Of a DNA stretch of 64,000 nucleotides, positions 35,591 to 46,574 are shown in pieces. Under the pieces are notes generated by a model. That model did no database searches. It saw only the letters and a program-made list of their open reading frames with translations, and was not told the origin of the DNA. Position 1 is the first letter of the stretch; each line of letters opens with the position of its first letter. Origin of the DNA: Dysidea avara (taxonomy: Eukaryota; Porifera; Demospongiae; Dictyoceratida; Dysideidae); assembly GCF_963678975.1 (NCBI RefSeq), contig NC_089279.1:34663297-34727296 (forward strand), in the 5' to 3' direction. The position numbers and the translations under genes were made by a program.

Positions 35591-35935
35591 CAGTGGCGGA
35601 TCTAGAATTTTTCAGAGAGGGGTTTCAGGTTGAGGAAGTTGTCAATAACTGTCAGGGGCAGATCCAGACTTTTTGAAAGGGGAGTTCCACTCTGGAATTG
35701 CAAGTTTTAAGTTGAAGACCAAATAAAAAAGGGTAACTACTTGCTGTTGAACATCGTAATGGTGATTTCAAAGGCAAAAGTATGAAGTTTAGCCAGTGGA
35801 ACAACTTACATAATACACTATGTATATCTCTTGGTGATGTTATTACCCACACGAATTGTAAATAAATTAGAGGCGTGTGCTATTTTAATAGGGGTTTCGG
35901 CTGAAACCATTGCAACCCCCCTGTATCCACCACTG
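35591..35935. mobile_element. CAGGGG-family MITE with 5-bp duplication ATGTA
   Basis: A 345-bp element with ends CAGTGGCGGATCTAGAATTT and, reversed, CAGTGGTGGATACAGGGGGG, flanked by ATGTA at 35586-35590 and 35936-35940. An internal CAGGGGCAGATCCAGACTTT suggests a second end nested inside. Confidence 0.85.
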
Positions 35936-36189
35936 ATGTATATGACTTGCACTCCTACTGTATATTTAATATATGGAGTATGTATCCTATATTATTTAAA
36001 TAGGCAACTAAGACTCATATATTATAGCATATATGCCATATTTCAAAGAAGCTATATAGTGAATACATCCTTAAGTATTAAATTGTTCAGGGATTTATGG
36101 CAATTCTATATACTAAATAGTATAATTACATCCCTTGTATAAATAAACCTTTTTTGTAAACACATTAAAAGTATTAATGTAGTGGTTTC

Positions 36190-37625
36190 CATTAATCAGT
36201 CTGTGGCTGCTTTTGTGGTCTGTTACAAACTTCTCAGAATTATGAATGTGGCCAATAGCATACTTTAACTATTACCTAAACTGAATGTGGCCAATAGTGT
36301 ACTTTAGCTTTTACCTTAAATGAAATGGCTAAGTCTTGTGATTTCAAGGAAATCTTGTGGCTGCTTTTGTGGTCTGTTACAAACTTCTCAGAATTATGAA
36401 TGTGGCCAATAGTGTACTTTAGCTACTACCTTAAATGAAATGGCTAAGTCTTGTGATTTCAAGGAAATCTTGAGGCTGCTTTTGTGGTCTGTTACAAACT
36501 TCTCAGAATTATGAGTGTGGCCAATAGTGTACTTTAGCTACTACCTTAAATGAAATGGCTAAGTCTTGTGGTTTCAAGGAAATCTTGTAGCTGCTTTTGT
36601 GGTCTGTTACAAACTTCTCAGAATTATGAATGTGGCCAATAGTGTACTTTAGCTACTACCTTAAATGAAATGGCTAAGTCTTGTGATTTCAAGGAAATCT
36701 TGAGGCTGCTTTTGTGGTCTGTTACAAACTTCTCAGAATTATGAGTGTGGCCAATAGTGTACTTTAGCTACTACCTTAAATGAAATGGCTAAGTCTTGTG
36801 GTTTCAAGGAAATCTTGTAGCTGCTTTTGTGGTCTGTTACAAACTTCTCAGAATTATGAATGTGGCCAATAGTGTACTTTAGCTACTACCTTAAATGAAA
36901 TGGCTAAGTCTTGTGATTTCAAGGAAATCTTGAGGCTGCTTTTGTGGTCTGTTACAAACTTCTCAGAATTATGAGTGTGGCCAATAGTGTACTTTAGCTA
37001 CTACCTTAAATGAAATGGCTAAGTCTTGTGGTTTCAAGGAAATCTTGTAGCTGCTTTTGTGGTCTGTTACAAACTTCTCAGAATTATGAATGTGGCCAAT
37101 AGTGTACTTTAGCTACTACCTTAAATGAAATGGCTAAGTCTTGTGATTTCAAGGAAATCTTGAGGCTGCTTTTGTGGTCTGTTACAAACTTCTCAGAATT
37201 ATGAATGTGGCCAATAGTGTACTTTAGCTACTACCTTAAATGAAATGGCTAAGTCTTGCGATTTCAAGGAAATCTTGAGGCTGCTTTTGTGGTCTGTTAC
37301 AAACTTCTCAGAATTATGAGTGTGGCCAATAGTGTACTTTAGCAGCTACCTTAAATGAAATGGCTAAGTCTTGTGATTTCAAGGAAATCTTGTGGCTGCT
37401 TTTGTGGTCTGTTACAAACTTCTCAGAATTATGAATGTGGCCAATATAGTGTACTTTAGCTACTACCTTAAATGAAATGGCTAAGTCTTGTGATTTCAAG
37501 GAAATCTTGAGGCTGCTTTTGTGGTCTGTTACAAACTTCTCAGAATTATGAGTGTGGCCAATAGTGTACTTTAGCTACTACCTTAAATGAAATGGCTAAG
37601 TCTTGTGATTTCAAGGAAATCAATT
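36190..37625 (+). repeat. 115-bp tandem satellite, about 12 copies
   Basis: Units start at CTGCTTTTGTGGTCTG (36361, 36476, 36591, 36706 and so on, every 115 bp). Two variants alternate in part of the array (ATGAATG with TTGTGATTTC against ATGAGTG with TTGTGGTTTC), giving a 230-bp dimer. The edges are more diverged. A 61-codon minus frame inside is a by-product. Confidence 0.95.
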
Positions 37626-38904
37626 ACTATATGCCTGATCACAAATAGTAGTCAGACTTATTTTGCTGATGAAAGCTCTGACTACTAAACTAGCTAAGCT
37701 ACTACCACACAATCAAGACTGATGGTGATGACTTGAGTGAAACAGAAACAAATGTTGTTGACAATAAAATGACATGACCACTAGTCCACTAATGTAAAGA
37801 TTTTACACAAGCAAACCATGCATAGGCACATCTGAAAAGGGCCAAGGGGACTTTGCCTCACTCTACCTTTGATATATAGGATGATATTGACACCAAAACG
37901 GGCAGGGAATTATTCACAGTGTATTAAAGTACTGAAAACCATTGGGCAAATAGAAGACAAGCAACAGTTTAATGCTAAAGGACAAGAACCATTGTCACAA
38001 GACAAATGCAAATATTCTATATAACCAACAAAGGTGCTCCCAATGCAAGATACAAATACGTATAAATATATACCAACACAAACACACATACAACACAGGA
38101 CATACAAACAATGTATCAACTTCTCCAGTGGCCCAGCAAGTCTCATGATGCAATGTCTGCATGGTGTCTTCTCCATTAAAGAACAAAACTTTTCTCATAT
38201 CCGAATGACACCACTAACAGCAGCAAACTGGTATCCATAATTTACCACAGTAACACTCTCGTACCTAAAGTACACCATTTCCTGACAATAATATATATTC
38301 CTATATTGTAAATGTACCACTGTATTGCACCTTACAGGTCAAGACAATCCTCATTTACTACCCTGTAACTCTGTAACCTTTAATTTGTATCCAGTTACTT
38401 CAGCAAGTTTCACAACTTTCACATACCTTGCTCATAATATAAATATATCCACATTTTGACCAATGTAAAAATGGTGAGCCATATCATGATAAAATATAGC
38501 TAACACTCTAATGAGGCACCAACAGTTACAACTGTGGTTACTAGCTATGTGGTTCAGTTTTAAACTGTAGTACTTCTGATCAAGCATGATCTGAAACCTA
38601 CACTGATAAAGATCCAATGGGCAAAAATTTAAAGTCATTTCATAGATCTGCTGACTTCTTTGTGTTTCCACATCGCAGATTACACTGCATGATGTGGGTA
38701 TACATATGTAGATTCTGCGAATTCATGGTGACCTGTACATGCATGTCTTCCAAGAAAAGTTGCATCATTATGTGGGTATTCATGTATTCTGGCTGATATA
38801 AAAAGCCTATTCTATGTCTCATCTGAATACATTTCTGCTTCTCAGTTGACTGAAGGAACTCAATAGGTCATAGCAGTCTAATATTAGTCATCACTTTGCA
38901 GCTA
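37626..38904. other. Intergenic upstream of the GTPase gene
   Basis: No gene recognised. Short frames on both strands are unsupported. Any promoter or leader exon of the downstream gene would lie here. TTTGCAG just before its ATG could be a splice acceptor. Confidence 0.5.
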
Positions 38905-40455
38905 ATGGAAACGGCACACAAAATTCTAGAATTTTTTCGTGGATCCCAGCCAGCACATCACTCTTACAAGTTGCTTCTAATTGGAGAAACTGGCTCAGGG
39001 AAGACATCATTTCTCAACCTTATTTGCAACTGTGCTGCCATAGAAGCTGCTGGCAAAGAAATAGATGATATTGGGTTAACAAATGTTCGTACATTTCATG
39101 ATGTTGCTCTTGAAAACCCAAAATCAAAACAAATGGAGAGTAAAACATTTGGTGCTAAGATGTACAACACAAAGTTGTCAGGTTTAGATGTAGGAGTAAT
39201 TGATACCCCTGGCTTCAATGATTCACGAGGATTTGACCAAGATGAACAGAACACAAAAGTTATTATCCAGTCACTTAAAGCAGTAGAACACATCAACTGT
39301 GTTTGTTTAGTAATTAATGGTCGAAATTCTCGTATTAGTGCACAACTAAAATACGTTTTTACTGCTATAACATCAATTTTGCCAAAAACAGTTGTAAACA
39401 ATATAATAGTAGTCTTCACTAACACTGTTGATGAAACGGAGTTGAACTTTGATGTTGACATGCTGCGACAGTACTTTGGGAAAAAAATCCCAGAGCAAAA
39501 TATTTTTTACGTTGAAAATCCTTGTTGCAAACTTGAAAAGGTAAGAGCAAAGAGTCAAACAAAGCCAATATCTGCTACTGCAGCTAAAAGCGTGGCTGGA
39601 TCATTTCAAATCACTGCCAGTGTTTTAAAAGAAATGCATGACACTATAAAAGATTTTCAAAAAATACACACTGTAGAATTTGTTAGTCTATATGATAAAA
39701 AACAGGCTATTGAGTTGAAAGTTGTCACCATTCTTACAAAATATACTGAACAACGTCAATTGGTCGTCAGCATTGAATCAGAAAAAGAAAAGGCCAAGGT
39801 TGCATTACAAAAAGAGCAACTTCATGCTGATTACAGATCTGAGCAGCAAATTGAAAGATGTAAAGTTGTTGAAATGCCAGAAAAACGTCATAATACATTA
39901 TGTGGAGCAGCAGGCTGTTATTCAAATTGTCATATTCCATGCCACCTTGACAAGACTTTTGATAAAGAGCCATTACGAAAATGCCGTGCCATGAATGGTA
40001 CAGAAAACTGTAAGGAATGTGGCCACTGCTATAATTTACACTACCACCAGAATGCTAAATTTGAGTATGAAACTTACACTAAGGAATTTATTGATGAAAA
40101 CATGAGAAGTGAATTTATAAAAGCTACAGACATGAAACAAAGAGCTGAATGTTTAATGGAAAATCTTGAGCAATCTTTAAGACAAGTAGAACTAGTTCAA
40201 CAATCTCTAACTGAAGAATTATATCGGGTCATAAGTGAATTTCAAAAGTATAGCATGAATCATAACTATGCATTACTCCTTCACTGTCAAATTGAGGTTA
40301 TTGAATTTGCAATAAAAAGCGAGAGAGGTAATCGATCTGGTCTTTTAAAGACAAAGGAGCGACTTGTCCAACAGCTTGAAATTGTAAAAAGAGCTATGCC
40401 TCGCACATATGGCAAAGCGCATACCAAACCTACCACTTATGGATACTATTCCTAA
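38905..40455 (+). CDS. AIG1/GIMAP-like P-loop GTPase with Cys/His-rich region
   Basis: 516 codons from ATG 38905 to TAA, intronless and intact. The GTPase domain (residues 22-220) has a G1 loop GETGSGKT (27-34), G3 DTPGFNDSRG (100-109) and a G4-like FTNTVDE (171-177). A helical, charged region follows (about 255-325). Next is a cluster of Cys and His (CGAAGCYSNCHIPCHLDKTF, then CKECGHCYNLHYH) that probably binds zinc. A second coiled-coil C-terminus ends it. The layout fits the large AIG1-type GTPases found in sponges, fungi and protists; vertebrate GIMAPs act at membranes in lymphocytes, but function here is unknown. TTTGCAG before the ATG may mark a splice acceptor. A possible AATAAA is at 40726. 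This is the clearest intact host-type gene in the window. Confidence 0.85.
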   Translation: METAHKILEFFRGSQPAHHSYKLLLIGETGSGKTSFLNLICNCAAIEAAGKEIDDIGLTNVRTFHDVALENPKSKQMESKTFGAKMYNTKLSGLDVGVIDTPGFNDSRGFDQDEQNTKVIIQSLKAVEHINCVCLVINGRNSRISAQLKYVFTAITSILPKTVVNNIIVVFTNTVDETELNFDVDMLRQYFGKKIPEQNIFYVENPCCKLEKVRAKSQTKPISATAAKSVAGSFQITASVLKEMHDTIKDFQKIHTVEFVSLYDKKQAIELKVVTILTKYTEQRQLVVSIESEKEKAKVALQKEQLHADYRSEQQIERCKVVEMPEKRHNTLCGAAGCYSNCHIPCHLDKTFDKEPLRKCRAMNGTENCKECGHCYNLHYHQNAKFEYETYTKEFIDENMRSEFIKATDMKQRAECLMENLEQSLRQVELVQQSLTEELYRVISEFQKYSMNHNYALLLHCQIEVIEFAIKSERGNRSGLLKTKERLVQQLEIVKRAMPRTYGKAHTKPTTYGYYS

Positions 40456-40667
40456 CACTTTATATAGTGCACATGTACACACATACATATTTTGTAATTT
40501 TATTTTAAATGATTGATGGTTTAATTTTATGATTGCATATTATTCAGATACAGACCGTCGTGCAACAAATCTTGAGCTGAAAGTCAGCTGAATAATACAA
40601 TGGTTGCATGTGCATGCAGTGAAGTATAGCAGCAGCAGCAGCAGCAGTAGCAGCAGCAGAGTTATAT

Positions 40668-40695
40668 GATGTGTTGCATGTACATGCAACACATC
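40668..40695. repeat. Perfect 28-bp palindrome
   Basis: GATGTGTTGCATG, TA, CATGCAACACATC with no loop, in the 3' flank of the GTPase gene. Confidence 0.85.
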
Positions 40696-40936
40696 AAACA
40701 CATCAGATGGTGACTGTCATGTTGAAATAAAGAACTGCTTATTAGGCTATAATTGCATTAGTTAAAGTGCTAGTGGTTCTACTGACTTTGTATTAAAGAC
40801 ATGGAGTTATCATTACTGGTAAAAATGACCGATTTTATAGTAGCATATAATTATTATAATGTATATAGATGCCTCAATACTTGTGTTAATGGAATGTGTG
40901 AGTAGGTAAATCATGCTATATTCTGCTGTAGTTGGT

Positions 40937-41037
40937 ATACCATGGTTGTGACGGATTTTGCTGATATATACACCCAAACCCCAAGGGCCGCAGGCAAGGG
41001 TGTGTATATCAGCAAAATCCTGATGCAGTCATGGTAT
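40937..41037. repeat. Hairpin of about 38-bp arms
   Basis: ATACCATGGTTGTGACGGAT through GCTGATATATACACCC pairs with GGGTGTGTATATCAGC through CATGGTAT, with a GC-rich loop. Probably a small MITE. Confidence 0.75.
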
Positions 41038-42026
41038 AAGTGATATAGTCTATATATCACTCAAGGCACACTCACCTGATAGGTGAAAAGAACTACATGA
41101 GCACTCACTCCATTTGTTTTATACACTAGCATCTGATGCATGATCGATTGTGGTTTCAATAGCATGGGCAAATAGCTCTCAGAATGTTATTCCTGCATAT
41201 TTACTTTGTATACTGAGTGAATTGCATGATATCATTTATGAACAACTCTTAACTAAACTCACTACATGTGTAACTATACTGTGTAGAGCTGTTATGTTCT
41301 GTGTATGTGCCTAGCCAGTAACTTGATGTTTTTTGAATGAGTAGCTATATATAGCCCTTCAGTACAAAGTTTAATGTTTAACTTTTTATCTCCACTTAGA
41401 GCAGGTATCAGTAGTAGTGTAAGCTTAGACTTATTGGTGGTTTTCTAACATCTGTACTAATTTAACATGTGCTAGTCAATCTTATCAGTAACTTTCAGGC
41501 TCTTGTCAGTGCCCATTCATGTTGTTGCTCAAAATGTTTGTGATATATGTATATATGTGCTCAGCAATATGAGAGCAAAGATTTCCTTAATCTTGAAGGC
41601 TTGGCCACTTGATGACTGTTGCAGTTGCACTTTCATAAGGTTAAAACTCTCTCTCATAATCAACTCACGTCTATAATATTGGTATATATAGCAGTACACA
41701 ATTCAGTGATCCACTATATTTAAAAACAAAGCTACCTAAATTTCATTTATAATATCCTTTCCCATGTTATTAACTCTTGCCAGAATATATTTTATAGTTA
41801 TACAAGGGACAAAGCTGCCCAGAGAAATTAGGGGGCCCAGTTAAACAGGGGCCCCAGGGGCAAGGAAGGGTTCCACTCTGAATCACAACTTCAGCCTAAC
41901 AAAGACCCAAAAAAGAAAGGTCATTACATGCTGACAATGACAATAGCTTCTCCCCACCAATCGTATCTCCTTATTTATAACTTGCTACACTACCTCTCTG
42001 AAGAATACTGTGACTACTCTATAGAC

Positions 42027-45000
42027 AGTGTTGGGCAAGTTACTTTGTAAAAGTAATTAGTTACATATTACATAATTATTACTTGCAACTGAACTATTTA
42101 GTTACAGTTACATATTACCCATAAAATAAAGTAACTATAATAATATTACATATTATATTACTTTGTGTCCACAGCCTTAAGCTGTCACGTGTGAAACTAC
42201 CACCTTATCACGTGACATGATTGCGTTGTTGGACAATGTGCAAATCTTGGTTATAAGTAAGAAGCTGGTGAATAAGCTTCATTCAGTAGGCTTCATTACT
42301 TCGTTGTGGCTAGGCGTTACTCAGCGGATTACTAACGAGATTAGTAACTTCGTTACTTGTAGTAATAATATTACGTAATATTAAATTCGTTACAGTAACT
42401 ATATTACTTAGGTAGGGTCCGCAAACCAAAAAATCTATACCTTCAAATCGACTTACAGACTATATAGTCATGTGTAGGAGTAGGTCTAATCAAGAAAACA
42501 CTAGAGCGGCAGAAAATTTTGTCCATGTCTTCTAGCGAAAATAACGCGAAATACCTTGAATTCGATCGATTTTTCGCCGTCGTAATTTACAATGTCATTC
42601 TTTTGGTCCAAAACTCTCTCTCAAGCTTTGAGAAGTTGTCCACTCTTACTTTGGAGTATAGGTAGTTTAATATAATTAATTAATATTTGGTAGTGGCGTC
42701 GCGCGCATCGTCGATCGGGGAAAAAAAAGACGTTTCGTGATCTGGAGCAGAGCAGACTTGCAGGAAATACTGCAACATTTACTGCAGTGATCACCTCCAA
42801 GTCAAGTACCTGTGTGCCGAATATGGTGTGGATTGAAGTTTGTTGACCATCTGGCTGAGACCAGCCTCGCCTGATTTAGCAAAAATTCCTCCGCGATCCA
42901 ACAAATATTGCAGTCTCGTGCACATAAGCACCTTTAAGTGTGTTGAATTATGGAAATGATTACTCAGTACAAGCACAAACTTCCAGCGAAGGCTAGATTA
43001 CGAACACTTTATTCAATTACGGCATGCGAAACGCGATTTATTGCACAAAACCAAGGCTCTCGTAACCAATATGTAATTTTACAAAAATATTGTGAAATAT
43101 ACTTGACAACTACTCTGAGTACAGTTAAATAAACATGTTTGTGATTGTTAATTAATTTCAGTGACATTATGTATAAAAAAACAATTTCTGACTGTTCTAT
43201 GGGAATATCTGACTGCTCTATTGGAGAGTTTCCTTCATGCAAGTTATACATATTATAGCTATGTAGCGTTGGTATAAATTGACCTATATAATTAATTTTA
43301 ATGCTGGCATATTGCATGCTATAGTAAAATCATTGTGCCTTTTTCTGAAAATCTTCTTCCTCATATATACTCAACATGGTTAAAGGTATAGTCTAGACAT
43401 AACATATAGCATTTTCATTTTGATATGCAATTTACTATTTGGTATGTATAATACTGATCCTATACTTATGCATGATGGGGGCAGTATTAGCAACAATTAT
43501 AGTAACTATCAAAAGCAGAAACCAAGGGTTTGCTCCAATTCCATAGTTGATGGTAGGGAAGAGTGGCTCTGCTGACTACTGTGAGGATATGTAAAATAAA
43601 ATCAAAAGTTGAGATATACGCCTAAAAGCAATCTACAAGACAACAGTTTAATGTACGTACATATTTGTATATCCTATCTGTGTGGGCCACTCTTATACAT
43701 TCCATGTAATGTTCCAAGCTACTAAAATTCTACCACAAAAACTTCAAAATCAGGACCCATGCAGTGCAGGACAAATTTTCAACTATTTGAATTTTGTGAA
43801 CAGATCTATATTAGTATGACAAAGTCATTGTGATAATTACTCTAAATTCAGTGACATGTGACTACATGCTCTTATTAAATGTTGATCTAATCCATTATAA
43901 CTATGTCAATTTTAAGTTCCAGTAAATCATCCAATGGGCATCTCATATAACAATTAAAATCAAAATTTCTTCCAAATCACAAATAACTAAACTTCATTTT
44001 TAGAGATTTTGTGTCATGGAAGTAACACTATGTTTTTAATGTCTTGCACAGGATAGACATGATTGAGACTGAATAAGTTGTAATTGGTACTTTGGTACAA
44101 AATTAGCTACCAGGAAACATCACGGCTTTGTATGATAGTTTTCCATGCAGATGTGATTTCAAGGCAATGAAAAACTTGTCTGGGGAGCATACCATTTGAC
44201 CTTGCATGCTACTGCATCTGAGTATCACATAAAAATAGATGATCAGATAATTATAAGCTCTAATTTAACTATCAAAAATTTAGGTGTGCATGATTATAAC
44301 TATGCTGCATGACCTGCATAGCTATAGCTATATAAATCTGGCCATGCACTCAAGCTAGACCTCTGGACTCCATCCTTGCTACAGGAATGATTATCTTACT
44401 GTCCTCACAGTGATTTATAATCATATCAAGTCAGTAACATTATGCTGAATTCCGTGAACTTTCATTACAAGAATTTTAGTTTTGCACCGGAAATAAATTG
44501 CATTATCGGCTAACTGTAAAATTTTCCGTCAGTAATCAAGCCATTGCTGTTAGTTTATACTTGCTCTGAGCAATCATTTCCATACTTCAGCACACCTAAA
44601 GGTGTTAATTAGCACGAAACTGCAGTATTTGTTGGATCGTGGAGGAAATTTTCGCTAAATCGGGCGAGGCTGAGACGGTCTCAGCCAGATGGTCAACAAA
44701 CTTCAATCCACACCATATTCGGCACACAGGTACTTGACTTGGAGGTGATCACTGCAGTAAATGTTGCAGTATTTCCTGTAAGTCTACTGTGCTCCAGATC
44801 ACGAAGCGTGTTTTTTTCCCGATCGGCGATGCGCGCGACGCCACTACCAAATATTAATTAATTATATTAAACTACCTATACTCCAAAGTAAGAGTGGACA
44901 ACTTCTCAAAGCTTGAGAGAGAGTTTTGGCTCAAAAGAATAACATTGTAAATTACGACGGCGAAAAATCGATCGAATTCAAGGTATTTCGCGTTATTTTC

Positions 45001-45258
45001 GCTAGAAGACATGGACGAAATTTGCTGCCACTCTAGTGTTTTCTTGATTAGACCTACCCCTACACATGACGTGACTATAGTTTGTAAGTCGATTTGAAGA
45101 TATCAATTTTTTGGTTTGCGGATCCTAACTTAGGTAACGCGTTACATTTGTAAGTAAAGTATCTTGAGTTATATTACCTGTTTTTATAGCGTATTTCGTT
45201 ATATTACTTAGTTACCACAAAAGTAATAATATTACGTAACGCGTTACTCCCAACACTG
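42027..45258. mobile_element. hAT-like element with 8-bp duplication, carrying a nested insertion
   Basis: Ends CAGTGTTGGGCAAGTTACTT and, reversed, CAGTGTTGGGAGTAACGCGT, flanked by TCTATAGA at 42019-42026 and 45259-45266. Without the nested element (42413-45127 and one copy of its 7-bp duplication) only about 510 bp remain, similar to the 604-bp family member at 17786-18389. No transposase. Confidence 0.85.
42413..45127. mobile_element. Long-inverted-repeat element, TAGGGTCCGC ends, 7-bp duplication
   Basis: A 2,715-bp element starting TAGGGTCCGCAAACC and ending GGTTTGCGGATCCTA, flanked by ACTTAGG at 42406-42412 and 45128-45134. The terminal arms are about 545 bp (42413-42961 and 44572-45127) and nearly identical. 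The centre (42962-44571) is AT-rich with CTCTATTGGAG-like motifs near 43200 and no recognisable protein. The ends and parts of the arms (CCATCTGGCTGAG) are shared with the foldback starting at 46575. Confidence 0.85.
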
Positions 45259-45329
45259 TCTATAGAGTATATCAATCTTTTAAACAGGTCCGGGCATCCT
45301 GGGGCCCCTTTCAGGCTGGGGCCCGGGGC

Positions 45330-45715
45330 AAAATTCTTTCCCTCCACCATCCGACTTTGGAACACCCTCCCAGAACATATTGTTACATCACCAGACTTCG
45401 ACAAATTCAAAGCACTTTTAGAAAATTACTTATTTAACTAATCACTTGCATGTTTACATGTACCACACTGTTAAAAAGCCTGAGTGCATTTCATACCAAA
45501 AATGTATGCATTTCATACTGAGCTCGTACACTAGAAGGGTATGAAACTAATCTGTGTGCATTGCATGCTTAAAATGTTAGCATATCACACGAATATGGTC
45601 ATTATGGTGGTATGAACCGCATTATTGTAATTGTGTTGCATGTATTTTGGGCAAATCTGAGCATACCAGCAGGGCTGATTGCTCAGTAATAATAATAATA
45701 ATAATAATGAAATAA
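45330..45715 (+). mobile_element. LINE 3' tail fragment
   Basis: The plus frame encodes FPSTIRLWNTLPEHIVTSPD through LENYLFN and a stop (45439), the conserved end of CR1-like ORF2. A 3' region follows, ending in (AATAAT)n at 45688-45709. Strongly 5'-truncated. Confidence 0.75.
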
Positions 45716-46432
45716 AACATACCTGTGAGCATATCGTGACACAATGGTGACGTCATATCCACAGGAATAAGCACCTCTTATCTGGAACATTTATGAATAG
45801 GCGCTTGCAAGAGCGCCAGCATCAGGGTGTGGGAGAGAAATACTCGAAGGAGTAAGGCTTAGTTAGAGACTGAAGGATCATAAAGAAACAAGTTGACTGA
45901 ATTGCACGCGGACTGGTATAGTAACAGGGTGAGTTTTTAGTATTCGATATCTGTGTAGAGAAAATCTATGGTAAAACCATAGATAAAAGGGATAGGAAAC
46001 GCAAGCGATTTCCGGTTTGATTTCCGTTACGCGTGACTTGAAAGGACAAGACAGTTTTGTGCTCAAGCATGGGAATCAGTGTTCTAAGCAGTGTAAATAG
46101 TAGGCTGTTGATATTTAGCCGGTCATTGCAATTTTAAAAAAACTTAGAAGAAATCGTGACGCAAAAAGGTTTAAGAAACGAAGAAAAAAAGTGTGTCGTG
46201 ACCTAGACTCGAACTCACACATTCAGGTTTACAGTACCAACGCTTTACCACTGTACCACCGGTGCTTGCTGGCTACTCCTTTTGTTTTTGTACTATTTAA
46301 TGTTACAAATATAAAATACTATATAGTCTAACTATACCAGTGAAAAAGAAACCAAAGCTGAACCCGACCCTAACCCTAACGCTAACCTGACGTTTGCCTG
46401 TTAAACGTAATGATGACTTTCACTGCCTGTGT
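45716..46432. other. Intergenic with tRNA-like and telomere-like strings
   Basis: No gene. It includes ATCTATGGT/ACCATAGAT as a 9-bp hairpin near 45967, the tRNA-like segment described separately, and ACCCTAACCCTAACGCTAACC near 46367-46387, which is too short to be a telomere. Confidence 0.5.
46185..46268 (-). ncRNA. tRNA-like Pol III segment (degenerate, probably SINE head)
   Basis: On the minus strand: GGTGGTACAGTGGTAAAGCG (A-box-like), then GAGTTCGAGTCTAGG (B-box-like), then CACGACACAC and a T run that could terminate Pol III. The acceptor and T stems do not pair well and position 33 is not U, so it is not a functional tRNA. Confidence 0.45.
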
Positions 46433-46540
46433 GAAGGTAAGTTTTTGGGTGAGTTCGAGGCGAGCTAGGGTTGGCCCGGCTTCGCCGGGACGCTCGCTCC
46501 AACCCTAGCTCGCCTCGAACTCACCCAAAAACTTACCTTC
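46433..46540. repeat. Perfect 42-bp stem hairpin with nested loop hairpin
   Basis: 46433-46474 is the exact complement of 46499-46540 (GAAGGTAAGTTTTTGGGTGA and onward). The 24-bp loop contains CCCGGCTTCGCCGGG, itself a hairpin. Confidence 0.9.
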
Positions 46541-46574
46541 ATACAACTAGTGTGTTTGATACTAGAGTTATAGG

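Larger units (their letters stand above)
40456..42026. other. Intergenic downstream of the GTPase gene
   Basis: Contains a (CAG)n tract at 40629-40660, two hairpins listed separately and no recognised gene. GGGGCCCCAGGGGC-type sequence at 41848-41875 has a counterpart at 45290-45330, on the other side of the hAT-like element. Confidence 0.5.

Noticed and set aside
36190-37625. Protein-coding tandem repeat
   Set aside because: Frames are interrupted in each 115-bp unit on both strands.
46185-46268. Functional tRNA gene
   Set aside because: A and B boxes are recognisable but stems do not pair and U33 is missing.
46360-46390. Telomeric repeat
   Set aside because: Only about three TTAGGG-like units, interstitial and too short.
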